64,000 nt of DNA from Reyranella sp. (GCF_004297405.1 NZ_SCVC01000040.1:62001-126000); one strand, 5' to 3'; counted from the stretch's first letter, positions 9,174-18,325 are shown. The notes: generated from the sequence alone by a model not told the origin. Numbers and translations are program-made.

Positions 9174-10868
9174 ATGGTCCGTCGTCTTGTCGCCGTCTTG
9201 TGTAGTGTTCTGGCATTCGTTTTCTGGAGTGGTGGTCCTGCTCTGGCCCAGGCACCGGATGGCGCCCGCGTCTTTCTGGTGCTCGATGCTTCTGGCTCGA
9301 TGTGGGGCAGGGTGGGCAACCAGACCAAGATCGAGGTGGCGCGCGAAACCATCCGTTCCCTCCTGAAGGACTGGCGACCGCAGGACCAGCTCGGTCTCGT
9401 GACCTACGGCCATCGCCGCAAGGGTGACTGCGGCGATATCGAGGTTCTGAGGCAGGTTGGTCCGGTCGATGCCGATGCGCTGATGGCGCAGGTAAACGGC
9501 ATTTCCCCCAAAGGCATGACGCCGATGACCGCCTCCGTGAAAATGGCGGCGGAGCAGCTCAAGTCGAACGAAGGACTGACCAGCGTCATTCTTGTTTCGG
9601 ACGGTGTCGAGACCTGCAAGGCCGATCCATGTTCGGTGGCAGCCGAGCTGAAGAAGGCGGATGTGAAGCTGGTTGTGCATACCGTAGGCTTCGACATTCA
9701 GGACCGACAGGCTGCCAAGCAGCTCGAGTGCATGGCAGCCGCCACCGGCGGCCTCGCTCTGTCGGCCGGCAATGCCGGTGAACTCGGCAAGGCAATTGGT
9801 CAGGCAGTCGAGGCCGCCCGCCAGAAGGCGCCCGTCAAGGCGCCACCTCCACCGGCACAACCGAAGGCCGAACCCAAGCCGGAGTGGAACCTCGAAGGGT
9901 CGGTCCGGCTTGCCGAAGGCGACGATCCACTGGTCGGTAAGGACTACATCGTCTGGGTTTTCTACAAGCCCGCCCCGCGCGGGGTTGATCCCGAATATGT
10001 CCAGACATCCAACAACAGCCAGATAGAGGCGGAGCTCGCGCCAGGCGAATACCTGGTCCAGGTCGATGTCGGTTCCGTCAAATACAAGACGACGGCGAAG
10101 GTCGAGGCCAACAAGATGAACCGCCTCGACGTGGTGCTGAATGCGGGCCGTCTCGCGCTCCGCGCCAAGCGAACCGCCGACGAGAACCAGAAGGGCGACG
10201 TATTCTGGGAGGTCACGGCAAAGAGCGACGGGTCGATCGTGTTCAACTCCTACGATGCCGAGACGTCGACCATTGTTCCGGCCGGCAAGTACGCGGTGTC
10301 GATGACCATGGGGGCCGCAAAGCTCGCGCGCGATGTCGAGGTCGCCGCTGGTGACACGACGGCAATCGAGATCGTGGCCGGCGTCGGCCGCATGCAGGGT
10401 TCGATCTTCTTCGCTAAGGGCGGGCCGGCGCTGCGCGATCCGTTCATCGAGATCTTTGCCGGCGCCGAGCCGGTCGAGAACGAAACCTCCGTCATCAACG
10501 CCTATGACAGTGCGCCCAAGTTCGATCTGGCCGCTGGCGTTTACCGCGCTCACATCAAGTCGGATGCTGTCGATCGTACGTTCAAGTTCGAGATCAGGGC
10601 AGGTCAGCGGCTCGACATCGAGTTTCCACTTGATGCTGGCATTGCTGCCTTCGACGCACCCGGCGTCGACACGATCGAGATCAAGGGTGCTGGCCGCGAC
10701 ATCTACGGCGAGCGCACGAACGTCACCACGCTCTATGAACCGTTCGGTAACTTCGCGTTGCCAGCCGGCAAGTATGTCGTGGTTGCGATCAAGGGCGACG
10801 CCAGGAAGGAGGCGGAATTCGAGATCGCCGCCGGCCAGCGTACGGTGACGAAGATCACGTTGCCCTGA
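9174..10868 (+). CDS. Exported von Willebrand factor A domain protein
   Basis: The protein has 564 residues. Residues 1-26 are a Sec signal peptide ending in ALA. A VWA domain follows (about 31-215) with an intact MIDAS start DASGSM, a threonine in TPMTASV and an aspartate in VSDGVETC. VWA domains bind metal-dependent ligands. A Pro/Ala/Lys linker (about 220-240) leads to about 320 residues of beta-rich sequence with repeated patterns of the type APGEYLV, PAGKYAV and PAGKYVV. These look like tandem carboxypeptidase-regulatory or SpaA-like sandwiches. It is probably periplasmic or surface exposed. Its ligand is unknown, and no chaperone-like MoxR gene lies nearby. Confidence 0.8.
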   Translation: MVRRLVAVLCSVLAFVFWSGGPALAQAPDGARVFLVLDASGSMWGRVGNQTKIEVARETIRSLLKDWRPQDQLGLVTYGHRRKGDCGDIEVLRQVGPVDADALMAQVNGISPKGMTPMTASVKMAAEQLKSNEGLTSVILVSDGVETCKADPCSVAAELKKADVKLVVHTVGFDIQDRQAAKQLECMAAATGGLALSAGNAGELGKAIGQAVEAARQKAPVKAPPPPAQPKAEPKPEWNLEGSVRLAEGDDPLVGKDYIVWVFYKPAPRGVDPEYVQTSNNSQIEAELAPGEYLVQVDVGSVKYKTTAKVEANKMNRLDVVLNAGRLALRAKRTADENQKGDVFWEVTAKSDGSIVFNSYDAETSTIVPAGKYAVSMTMGAAKLARDVEVAAGDTTAIEIVAGVGRMQGSIFFAKGGPALRDPFIEIFAGAEPVENETSVINAYDSAPKFDLAAGVYRAHIKSDAVDRTFKFEIRAGQRLDIEFPLDAGIAAFDAPGVDTIEIKGAGRDIYGERTNVTTLYEPFGNFALPAGKYVVVAIKGDARKEAEFEIAAGQRTVTKITLP

Positions 10869-10872
10869 CGGC

Positions 10873-10911
10873 AAAAACAGAACCCCGCCCGCTTGCGGCG
10901 GACGGGGTTCG
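10873..10911 (-). terminator. Intrinsic terminator read on the minus strand
   Basis: A GAACCCCG stem extended by CCGC pairs across a TTGC loop with one mismatch (10881-10911). On the minus strand the hairpin is followed by TGTTTTTG, so it fits a terminator for the SDR/CaiB operon that ends at 11109. On the plus strand the stem lies just after the VWA stop codon but lacks a T run, so plus-strand termination is less certain. Confidence 0.65.
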
Positions 10912-11039
10912 CTCGGGACATGATCCCCTCCCGTTCAGGAAGTTTGGCCTGCCTGCTTTCCTCGCGGCTGCCGGGATAAATGGCTCGCGGGCTTCCGGTG
11001 CCGCGTCACCCGTTCCGGTTAGGTGGATCCATAGGCGAT

Positions 11040-11072
11040 ACCTACCTCCCTATCCTCTCAGGAAAGGTAGGT
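11040..11072. other. Hairpin in the convergent intergenic gap
   Basis: ACCTACCT (11040-11047) and AGGTAGGT (11065-11072) are perfect 8-base arms around a 17-base loop. The hairpin lies between the VWA gene and the minus-strand SDR stop. There is no T run, so I call only the structure. Nothing else is visible in 10912-11108. Confidence 0.35.
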
Positions 11073-11108
11073 CTGGCACCGGTGGACAATCAAGACAGCG
11101 GCGCTGAC

Positions 11109-11963
11109 CTATTTCTTCTTCGGCCGAATGGCGTCCCACTGTTCGTCTGTCCAGTCGAGCATGGCGGAGGTGTTGGCGCCGCCACCGCCCGATTGCAGCA
11201 TCTTGCCACCATCGATCACCACGGCATCGCCGTTGATGTAGGCCGCACCGTCGCTCACCAGGAACGCCGCGAGATTGGCGAGCTCGATATGCTCGCCGAC
11301 ACGGCGCATCGGGATGGCCTTGGTCATGTCCTCGTTGCCGCCGCGCTCCTTGGGCATGAGCCGGCTCCACGCACCTTCGGTCGGGAAGGGGCCGGGCACG
11401 ATGGCGCAGGTGCGGATACCCTTGGGTCCCCATTCGACGGCTAGGCTCTTGGTCATGGCCAGCACACCCGCCTTGGCCATGGCCGACGGCACCGTGAACG
11501 GCGCGCCGGTGAGCGAGGAGACCGTGAGGATCGACATCACCACCTTGTTGCGTTCGCCAGCGTCGATCCAGCGACGGCCGGCCGCGACGGTGCAATAGGC
11601 CGAACCGTGCAGCACGATGCCGAGGACGGCATCGATCGCCCGCGAGGACATCTTGTGGGTCTGTGCCAGGATCTGGCCGGCGGCGTTGTTCACCAGGATG
11701 TCGAGCGGGCGCTTGGCCCAGATCGTGTCCATCATGGCTTCGACGGCATCAGGCACACGTACGTCGCAGGCCACGGTCTCGATCTCGCCGCCGGTTTCCT
11801 TGGCGAGCTCGGCGGCCGTTTCCTTCAGGAGGTCCTCGCGACGGCCGCAGATCACGACGTTGGCGCCGAGTTCGAGGTAGCGATGCGTCATCGAGCGGCC
11901 AAGGCCCGTGCCACCACCCGTGACCAGGATGCGCTTGCCCTTCAGCAGGTCGGATTGAAACAT
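11109..11963 (-). CDS. SDR oxidoreductase, 2,4-dienoyl-CoA reductase-like
   Basis: The protein has 284 residues: a TGGGTGLG NAD(P)-binding loop near 16-23, a CDVR acidic segment and an NNAAG motif. It lacks the usual YxxxK and instead has PSAMAKAG followed by SLAVEWG, PGPFPTEGAWSRL and ELANLAAFLVSD. That pattern matches mitochondrial/peroxisomal-type 2,4-dienoyl-CoA reductases, whose catalytic Tyr lies elsewhere. The predicted role is NADPH reduction of dienoyl-CoA in oxidation of unsaturated fatty acids. It starts 10 bases after the CaiB/BaiF gene and ends in a lysine-rich tail. Confidence 0.83.
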   Translation of the reverse strand: MFQSDLLKGKRILVTGGGTGLGRSMTHRYLELGANVVICGRREDLLKETAAELAKETGGEIETVACDVRVPDAVEAMMDTIWAKRPLDILVNNAAGQILAQTHKMSSRAIDAVLGIVLHGSAYCTVAAGRRWIDAGERNKVVMSILTVSSLTGAPFTVPSAMAKAGVLAMTKSLAVEWGPKGIRTCAIVPGPFPTEGAWSRLMPKERGGNEDMTKAIPMRRVGEHIELANLAAFLVSDGAAYINGDAVVIDGGKMLQSGGGGANTSAMLDWTDEQWDAIRPKKK

Positions 11964-11973
11964 CGTGCGCGCT

Positions 11974-13179
11974 CTACTTATTGATTTCGGTGAAGGCGAT
12001 GCTGGAAGAGACCAGCTTTTCGATCTCGGCCGCCGAGTAGCCCGCCTCGGCCAGCACGGCCTTGGTGTCGGTACCGAACTTCTTGGGCTTGGTGCGCACC
12101 TCAGGCGGGGTACGCGAGAGCTTCACGGGATTGCCGACGTTCCGCCAGCCATCCTTCTCCCACACCATGCCGCGGTGCTTGGTATGCGGGTGCTCCATGA
12201 CGTCGGGCACTTCGAGGACGGCAGCGGAAGGCACGCCACCCTTCATCAGTTCCTGGGAGAACTCGTTGGCGTCGCGGTCCTTCAGGAGTTCCCGTAGTTC
12301 GGCCTCCAGCTCGGCGCGATGGGCGACGCGTTCCTTGTTGGTCTTGAAGCGCGGATCGTCGGCCAGCTCCGGCTTGCCCAGCATTTGCGTCAGCTTGCGG
12401 AACTGTCCGTCGTTGCCGGCGCCGACGACGATGTTGCGGGTCTTGGTGGGGAAGTTGGAGTAGGGCACCAAGCTCGCATGGCTGTTGCCAACCAGCTTTG
12501 GCTTGAGATCGGCCATGAAGTAGTTCGGCGCATGCGGCTGATGCAGGGCGATGGCGCTGTCGTACAGCGTCGCGTCGACGAACTGCCCCTTGCCCGAGCG
12601 GTTGCGCTCGTAGAGCGCCATCATGATGCCGATGGTGGCGTTCATGCCGGTCGATAGATCGACCACGGGCACGCCGATGCGAACTTGGCCGCCTTCGGGC
12701 GAACCGTTGACCGAGACGAGGCCGGCCGAGGCCTGAACCATCGCGTCGTAGCCCGGGAAGCCACCCAGCGGACCGTCGGCGCCGAAGCCCGAGACGCGGG
12801 CATGGACGAGGCGCGGAAACTTCTTGGAGAGGGTGTCGGCATAACCGATGCCCCACTTCTCCATCGTGCCGGTCTTGAAGTTGTCGATCAGCACATCGGC
12901 CGTCTCGAGCAGCTTCATCAGCACGTCGCGGCCTTCGGGCTTGGACAGGTCGAGGGCGATGGTGCGCTTGTTGCGGTTGATGCCGGCGAAGTAGGCGGAG
13001 ATGCCTTCCTGGTCGAACGGAGGACCCCAGAGCCGGGTCTCGTCACCCTGTGGCGGCTCGACCTTGATCACCTCGGCGCCATGGTCGGCCAGCATCTGGC
13101 CGCAATAGGGGCCGCCCAGAACGCGCGACAGGTCGATGACTTTCAGGCCTTCCAGGGCGCCACGACTGGCCTTGGGCAT
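11974..13179 (-). CDS. CaiB/BaiF family (class III) CoA-transferase
   Basis: The protein has 401 residues, full family length. The N-terminus LEGLKVIDLSRVLGGPYCGQ and the VIDNFKTGTMEKWG segment are typical. The catalytic aspartate is D174 in VPVVDLSTG. It moves CoA between an acyl-CoA and a free carboxylate; the acids are unknown. It is the first gene of a two-gene operon with the dienoyl-CoA-reductase-like SDR, suggesting activation and then reduction of an unsaturated acid. The promoter must lie in the 74-base gap shared with the divergent dienelactone hydrolase gene. Confidence 0.9.
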   Translation of the reverse strand: MPKASRGALEGLKVIDLSRVLGGPYCGQMLADHGAEVIKVEPPQGDETRLWGPPFDQEGISAYFAGINRNKRTIALDLSKPEGRDVLMKLLETADVLIDNFKTGTMEKWGIGYADTLSKKFPRLVHARVSGFGADGPLGGFPGYDAMVQASAGLVSVNGSPEGGQVRIGVPVVDLSTGMNATIGIMMALYERNRSGKGQFVDATLYDSAIALHQPHAPNYFMADLKPKLVGNSHASLVPYSNFPTKTRNIVVGAGNDGQFRKLTQMLGKPELADDPRFKTNKERVAHRAELEAELRELLKDRDANEFSQELMKGGVPSAAVLEVPDVMEHPHTKHRGMVWEKDGWRNVGNPVKLSRTPPEVRTKPKKFGTDTKAVLAEAGYSAAEIEKLVSSSIAFTEINK

Positions 13180-13253
13180 CTCGTTCCACTCCTCAACTTC
13201 GTAGGGAAGGCGGGGTTATAGACCATGCCCGTGCAGGCCGGTACCGTCCGGCT

Positions 13254-13997
13254 ATGATCGAACGCGAGCTTGATATCGCCACGCAAGATGGCGCCATGAA
13301 CACCTATACGGTGCGACCCGACGACGGTGGGCCGCTCCCGGTTGTCCTCATGCTGATGGATGCGCCGGGCGTGCGGGAGGGCCTGCGCGAGATCTGCCGC
13401 CGCATTTCGCAGTCCGGGTACTACGTGCTGCTGCCAAACCTCTACTATCGCACCACGCGCGAATTCGTCCTGGGGCCGACGCGCAATCACCCCGACGGCG
13501 AGGCGAATATGAAGAAGATGTTCGCCATGGTCGCGTCGATCTCCAACGCCAAGGTCGCGGCCGATACCGGCGCCGTGCTCGACGTGCTGCCGACGCTGCC
13601 TGATGCGCGGCCCGGCAAGGTTGGCTTGGTCGGCTACTGCATGAGCGGCGCCTTCGTGACGGCGGCGGCGGCGAAGCATCCCGATCGCATCGCCTGCTTC
13701 GCGTCCTACTACGGAACGCGCCTGATCACCGACAAGCCCGACTCGCCGCACCTGATGCTGGGAGGCATCAAGGCCGAGGGCTACTACGCCTTCGCCGAGT
13801 ACGACACCTACGTGCCTCTGTCGGAGGTGGCCAACTTCGAGACGCTGCTGGCATCGGCGCCCTTTCCGTCGAGGGTGGAGACTGAACTGGGCACGCATCA
13901 CGGCTATGCCTTCTCCGATCGCGGCAACCTTCACGAAGCGGCGCGAGAGAAACACTACGAACGCATGCTGGCGCTCTATCGCCGGCACACCGGTTAG
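13254..13997 (+). CDS. Dienelactone hydrolase family protein
   Basis: The protein has 247 residues with an alpha/beta-hydrolase fold. The nucleophile is a cysteine, C129 in GYCMSG, as in carboxymethylenebutenolidase. A histidine in GTHHGYAFSDRG near 217 completes the triad. The family hydrolyses dienelactone to maleylacetate in chlorocatechol and related ring-cleavage pathways, but many paralogues have other esters as substrates. The iron alcohol dehydrogenase gene nine bases downstream could reduce maleylacetate, which supports an aromatic lower pathway. Confidence 0.87.
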   Translation: MIERELDIATQDGAMNTYTVRPDDGGPLPVVLMLMDAPGVREGLREICRRISQSGYYVLLPNLYYRTTREFVLGPTRNHPDGEANMKKMFAMVASISNAKVAADTGAVLDVLPTLPDARPGKVGLVGYCMSGAFVTAAAAKHPDRIACFASYYGTRLITDKPDSPHLMLGGIKAEGYYAFAEYDTYVPLSEVANFETLLASAPFPSRVETELGTHHGYAFSDRGNLHEAAREKHYERMLALYRRHTG

Positions 13998-14006
13998 GGG
14001 AGCGTC

Positions 14007-15182
14007 ATGCTGAACGGTATTCACGGGCATCAAGATATCGAACGTGTGGTCTATGGCCGGCCGGCAGGTGCGGCGCTGCGGGCCGAAGCCGAGCGCCTCG
14101 GGGCCAAGCGTGTTTTCGTCACGACCTCCAAGTCGGTGGCGCAGAGTGCGCTGCTCGCTTCGGTGATCAGCGATCTCGGCGATCGTTATGCTGGTGTCTA
14201 TGCGGGTATCACGGCGCATTCGCCACGGCCCTGCGTCATCGAAGGCGCGGCGAGGGCGCGCGAAGCCGGCGCCGACCTGATCGTTGCGGTCGGCGGTGGC
14301 TCGGTGATCGACGCGACCAAGGTCATGCTGATCGCGCTCTGGCAGAACGCCACGGCCGTCGACGATCTCGATCTCTACCGGGCCGGCAAGCCGAAGGAGG
14401 GGGCCGCGCCGCCCGCCGAAGCGATCAAGCCACCAGCCGGCGCCATTCGCATGATCGCGGTGCCGACGACGCTCTCGGCCGCGGAATTCAACGCCTTTGC
14501 CGGCATCACGGACCCGCGCAAAGGCATCAAGGAGAGCTTCGGTCACCGCCTGATCGTGCCCCGGGTGATCGTGCTCGATCCTGCCGCGACTCTGGCGACA
14601 CCGATGGATCTCATGCTCTCGACCGGGCTCAAGGCGGTCGACCATGCGGTCGAGCGGCTGTGTTCGCAGCAGGCGCATCCCTTCGTGCTGGGCACGGCGA
14701 CGGAAGCGCTGAAGCTCCTGGCCCGCGCTCTGCCGGCGCACAAGGCCAAGCCCGACGATATGGAAACGCGGCTCGACCTGCAGTTTGGCATGTGGCTGTC
14801 GATCGGCGCGGGCACGTCGGGCGTCGGTGTCGGGGCAAGCCATGGCATCGGCCACGTACTGGGCGCCGCCTGCCATGTGCCGCACGGCCACACCTCCTGC
14901 GTGATGCTGCCGTCGGTGCTGCGCTGGAACTTGCCGGCCAATGCCGAACGCCAGAAGCGGGTCGGCGAGGCTTTCGGCAAACCCGACGCTGCGGCTGGCG
15001 ATCTGGTCGAAGCGTTGGTGAAGTCGCTGGGCCTGCCAGGGCGGCTGTCGGAAGTCGGTGTCGGGCGGGATCGCTTTCGCGAGGTCGCCGAGAAGTCGAT
15101 GCACGACCGCGCCGTTCTCAACAATCCACGGTCGATCGCGGGACCGGATCAGGTGATGGAGATTCTCGAACTGGCTGCCTGA
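14007..15182 (+). CDS. Iron-containing alcohol dehydrogenase / maleylacetate reductase-like
   Basis: The protein has 391 residues. The N-terminal domain holds the NAD(P) loop GGGSVIDATK near 102-111. The C-terminal helical domain carries the metal ligand histidines in KAVDHAVE, ASHGIGH and HVPHGHTS. Group III enzymes oxidise alcohols, while close relatives reduce maleylacetate to 3-oxoadipate. Coupling with the dienelactone hydrolase gene favours maleylacetate reductase, but this is inference. No ring-cleavage dioxygenase of intradiol type is nearby. Confidence 0.85.
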   Translation: MLNGIHGHQDIERVVYGRPAGAALRAEAERLGAKRVFVTTSKSVAQSALLASVISDLGDRYAGVYAGITAHSPRPCVIEGAARAREAGADLIVAVGGGSVIDATKVMLIALWQNATAVDDLDLYRAGKPKEGAAPPAEAIKPPAGAIRMIAVPTTLSAAEFNAFAGITDPRKGIKESFGHRLIVPRVIVLDPAATLATPMDLMLSTGLKAVDHAVERLCSQQAHPFVLGTATEALKLLARALPAHKAKPDDMETRLDLQFGMWLSIGAGTSGVGVGASHGIGHVLGAACHVPHGHTSCVMLPSVLRWNLPANAERQKRVGEAFGKPDAAAGDLVEALVKSLGLPGRLSEVGVGRDRFREVAEKSMHDRAVLNNPRSIAGPDQVMEILELAA

Positions 15183-15214
15183 ATCAGAATTGATTTGGTC
15201 CCCAAACGATATAG

Positions 15215-15231
15215 TCTGGAGTCACTCCAGA
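15215..15231. promoter_or_regulatory. 17-bp perfect palindrome, candidate operator of the importer operon
   Basis: TCTGGAGT and ACTCCAGA flank a single central C. The palindrome is 67 bases upstream of the binding-protein start and follows the alcohol dehydrogenase stop by 32 bases. There is no T run, so it is not an intrinsic terminator. Its size and symmetry fit a dimeric repressor or activator such as a GntR or LysR protein. No candidate regulator gene is adjacent. Confidence 0.45.
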
Positions 15232-15297
15232 GTAGCGTGCGTTCGTATAAGCAAGACAGAAAAGACAAGAGGAAACGCTAGCAAGAGGGGACACGCC

Positions 15298-16497
15298 ATG
15301 ATGCGAATGGCTTTGGGCGCGCTCGCGGTTTCGGCCGCGGCCATGCTCGCCATCGCGCCGGCCTCGGCGCAGGACAAGGTCAAGATCGGCTACGCCATCT
15401 CCAAGACCGGCCCCAATGCCGGTGGCGCCAGCATCACCCAGATCCCGAACTACGAGATGTGGGTGAAGGAGGTGAATGGCAAAGGCGGCCTGATGATCGG
15501 CGGCAAGAGAGTGCCGATCGAGGTTGTAGAATACGACGACCGGTCCAACTCGGAGGAAGCGGTTCGCGCCGTCGAACGCCTGGTCACCCAGGACAAGGTC
15601 GATCTCCTGTTTCCACCCTGGGGCACCGGCCTCAACCTCGCGGTCGGCCCGGTGTTCAACAAATACGGCTATCCGCAGCTCACCTTCAGCGCGGTGACCG
15701 ATCGCGCGCCGGAGCTCGCCAAGCGCTGGCCCAACAGCTTCTGGCTGCTGGGGACCAGCAAGCAATATGTCGATGCGCTGGCCGATCTTCTCAAGAAGAT
15801 GCGGGACGAGGGCAAGATTGGCCCCAACATCGCGATGATCTCGATTGCCGACGGCTTCGGCATCGATCTCAGCCAGGCCGCGCGCAAGAGCTTCGGCGAT
15901 GCCGGCTTCAAGCTCGCCTACGACAAGAGCTACCCGATCGGCACGCAGGATCTCTCGCCGCTGATCGGCGAGGCGCAGCGCTCGGGCGCTGACACCTTCG
16001 TGGCCTTCTCCTATCCGCCCGATACGATGGCGCTCACCGAGCAGTCCAAGGTCGCCTCCTATGCACCCAAGGTGATGTTCCTGGGCGTCGGCGTGGGCTT
16101 CCCGATGTACCCGCAGCGCTTTGGCGCCAATGCCGATGGCATCATGTCGCTCGGTGGCTGGTCCAAGGACAATGCCTCGACAGCGGCCTACGCCAAGAAG
16201 CACGAGGAGATGTTCAAGCGCGGACCCGACCGCTGGGGCAGCCAGATCGGTTACTCCTCGCTGCAGATGCTCGAGCAGGCCATCGAGCGGGTCGGCAAGA
16301 TCGACCGCGCCGCCATCATCAAGGAGCTGCAGACCGGCACCTTCGACACGGTGCTGGGCAAGGTGAAGCTGGTCGATAACCAGATGAAGGACAACTACTG
16401 GCTGATCGGTCAGTGGCAGGACGGCTTCTTCGTCGGTGTTGCTCCGCAGCGTCCGGGCGTCGGCACGCCGACGGTACCCAAGGCGCCTTGGAAGTAG
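15298..16497 (+). CDS. ABC transporter periplasmic substrate-binding protein (LivK/HAAT type)
   Basis: The protein has 399 residues. A signal peptide (about 1-24) ends in PASAQD, and the mature start KVKIGYAISKTGPNAGG matches periplasmic binding protein family 6. It captures a branched-chain amino acid, amide or aromatic/short-chain acid for the permease encoded next. I chose ATG 15298 because an AGAGGGG ribosome site precedes it and the signal peptide begins there. The gene lies in one operon with livHMGF, an SDR and a cupin protein, and those partners argue for a catabolic substrate other than leucine. Confidence 0.9.
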   Translation: MMRMALGALAVSAAAMLAIAPASAQDKVKIGYAISKTGPNAGGASITQIPNYEMWVKEVNGKGGLMIGGKRVPIEVVEYDDRSNSEEAVRAVERLVTQDKVDLLFPPWGTGLNLAVGPVFNKYGYPQLTFSAVTDRAPELAKRWPNSFWLLGTSKQYVDALADLLKKMRDEGKIGPNIAMISIADGFGIDLSQAARKSFGDAGFKLAYDKSYPIGTQDLSPLIGEAQRSGADTFVAFSYPPDTMALTEQSKVASYAPKVMFLGVGVGFPMYPQRFGANADGIMSLGGWSKDNASTAAYAKKHEEMFKRGPDRWGSQIGYSSLQMLEQAIERVGKIDRAAIIKELQTGTFDTVLGKVKLVDNQMKDNYWLIGQWQDGFFVGVAPQRPGVGTPTVPKAPWK

Positions 16498-16538
16498 TGA
16501 GTCCCGGAGAAGGACACCAGACCGGCAGGTAAGCGCCG

Positions 16539-17411
16539 ATGCTGCTCGAAGTGACGCTATCCGGCGTGACGCTCGGTGGCATGTATGCACTGGTCGCGAT
16601 GGGGTTGACGCTGCAATACGGCGTCGCCCGCATCATGAACCTTTCCTACGGAGAGCTGCTGATCGCTGCGGCGTTTGCAGCTCTCTGGTTCTATTCCGGT
16701 CTGGCGCTCAGCCCGCTGCTCGGCCTGCTGGTCGTGCCGCCGCTCGCCTTTGCGCTGAGCTATGCCATCTATCGCATCCTGCTGCAGCCCCTGGTGCGGC
16801 GGGCCAAGACCCGCGACGCACTGGAGGTCGACAGCATCCTGGCGACCTTCGGGCTGCTGTTCGTGATCCAGGGCGTGATGCTGGCGGTCTTCGGCGGTGC
16901 TTACTACAGCTACTCCTTCCTCAGCATCCCTCTGAACATCGCCGGTGCCACGGTCGCGGCCAATCGCTTGCTGGCGCTGGTGCTGGCGGTGGTGATCGGG
17001 CTTGGCCTCTACCTAGCCCTGACGCGCACCCGGCTCGGTACGGCCGTACGGGCCGTGGCTGTCGATCCGGTGGCGGCTCAACTCGTCGCCATCGATGTCC
17101 GCACGGCGTCGGCGCTGGCCTTCGCCCTGGGCGGGGCACTGGTCGCCGCGGCCGGTGTCCTGGTCTCGATGTTCCTCACCTTCAACGCCAACCTCGGCGT
17201 GGTCTTCACCTTGAAGGCCCTGGTCGTGGTGATCATGGGAGGTGTCGGTAACCTTTTGGGCGCGCTGATCGCGGGCTTGATTCTTGGCCTCGTCGAGAAC
17301 TACGTTGCCGTGTTCATCGACCCTGGCCTGACCTTGGCCGCGACCTACGCGATCTTCCTGATCGTGCTGCTGGTGCGGCCACAGGGCCTGCTCGGCCGGT
17401 CAAGCCGATGA
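16539..17411 (+). CDS. livH: Branched-chain amino acid-type ABC permease LivH
   Basis: The protein has 290 residues and about eight membrane helices. The start LLEVTLSGVTLGGMYALVAMGLTLQYGVARIMNLSYGE and the late MGGVGNLLGALIAGLILGLVENY are hallmarks of LivH-like inner-membrane subunits. It forms the translocation path with LivM. It ends four bases into livM, so the pair is translationally coupled. Confidence 0.93.
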   Translation: MLLEVTLSGVTLGGMYALVAMGLTLQYGVARIMNLSYGELLIAAAFAALWFYSGLALSPLLGLLVVPPLAFALSYAIYRILLQPLVRRAKTRDALEVDSILATFGLLFVIQGVMLAVFGGAYYSYSFLSIPLNIAGATVAANRLLALVLAVVIGLGLYLALTRTRLGTAVRAVAVDPVAAQLVAIDVRTASALAFALGGALVAAAGVLVSMFLTFNANLGVVFTLKALVVVIMGGVGNLLGALIAGLILGLVENYVAVFIDPGLTLAATYAIFLIVLLVRPQGLLGRSSR

Positions 17412-18325
17412 GCCGCCGCGAGACCCTCTCGATTCTGGGCGGTGCCTTCACCGCCGCGGCCCTGGCCTGTGTTCCGTTCCTCTTCGGCGACTATGGTCTG
17501 TCGCTTGCCATCAACATCGTGAGCTATGCCGTGCTGGCAACGGCCTGGAGCCTGTTCTCCGGGCCGACGCGCTACGTATCGTTGGCGACCGTCGCCTTCT
17601 TCGGCATCGGCGCCTACACCACGGCCGTCTTCGCCGAGACCCTGCCATGGCCTGCGGTGCTGGCGATCGCGGCCGGTGTCGGCGTTGTGGTTGCGACGGT
17701 CGTCGGCCTGTCGACGCTCCGGCTCTCGGGCGTCTATTTCGTGATCTTCAGTTTCGGCCTCGCCGAGCTGGTCCGCCAGCTCGTGACCTGGTGGGAGGTC
17801 AACAAGACCCGCACGTTGGGCCGCTATGTGTTCACCGACATCACCGCTGCGCAAATCTACTGGCAACTGCTGGCGTTGGCCGTTCTGGTCTTCGTGGCCG
17901 GCTTCCTGATCGGCCGCTCCCGCCTCGGCCTGGCCCTGCGGGCGATCGGCGACGACGAGACGGTGGCGCGGCACACCGGCATCGACACGACGCGCGCCAA
18001 GGTCGCGCTGTTCGTGTTGAGCACCGTTTTCATGACCCTGACGGGTGCCATCATGGCGCCGCGCTGGACCTACATCGATCCCGCCATTGCCTTCAATCCG
18101 GTCGTGTCCTTCACCGTGCTGATCATGGCGCTCCTGGGCGGCGTCCATCGTCTCTATGGCCCCGTACTGGGCGTCGTGCCGCTGGCCCTGCTGTTCGAAT
18201 TCCTGCTGGCGCGCTTCCCGAACCATTTCAGTATCATGGTCGGGCTGGTCTTCATCCTGATCGTCTACGCCATTCCGCGCGGCATTGCGGGCTTGGTCGA
18301 GCAGGCCGTGCGGCGGCCGGCATGA
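17408..18325 (+). CDS. livM: Branched-chain amino acid-type ABC permease LivM
   Basis: The protein has 305 residues and about nine helices. NIVSYAVLATAWSLFSG, FGIGAYTTAV, LRAIGDDETVARHTGID and LLGGVHRLYGPVLG match the LivM family, including the cytoplasmic coupling segment. It is the second transmembrane subunit. The stop TGA overlaps the ATG of livG. Confidence 0.93.
   Translation: MSRRETLSILGGAFTAAALACVPFLFGDYGLSLAINIVSYAVLATAWSLFSGPTRYVSLATVAFFGIGAYTTAVFAETLPWPAVLAIAAGVGVVVATVVGLSTLRLSGVYFVIFSFGLAELVRQLVTWWEVNKTRTLGRYVFTDITAAQIYWQLLALAVLVFVAGFLIGRSRLGLALRAIGDDETVARHTGIDTTRAKVALFVLSTVFMTLTGAIMAPRWTYIDPAIAFNPVVSFTVLIMALLGGVHRLYGPVLGVVPLALLFEFLLARFPNHFSIMVGLVFILIVYAIPRGIAGLVEQAVRRPA

Noticed and set aside
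9024-10874. Minus-strand ORF of 616 codons
   Set aside because: It lies opposite the VWA gene with its signal peptide and MIDAS motif and shows no domain.
11109-11963. SDR called inactive because YxxxK is missing
   Set aside because: Dienoyl-CoA reductase-type SDRs naturally lack that motif at this position, so absence is a family trait.
13143-15104. Minus-strand ORF of 653 codons
   Set aside because: It is antisense to dienelactone hydrolase and alcohol dehydrogenase genes that both have intact active sites.
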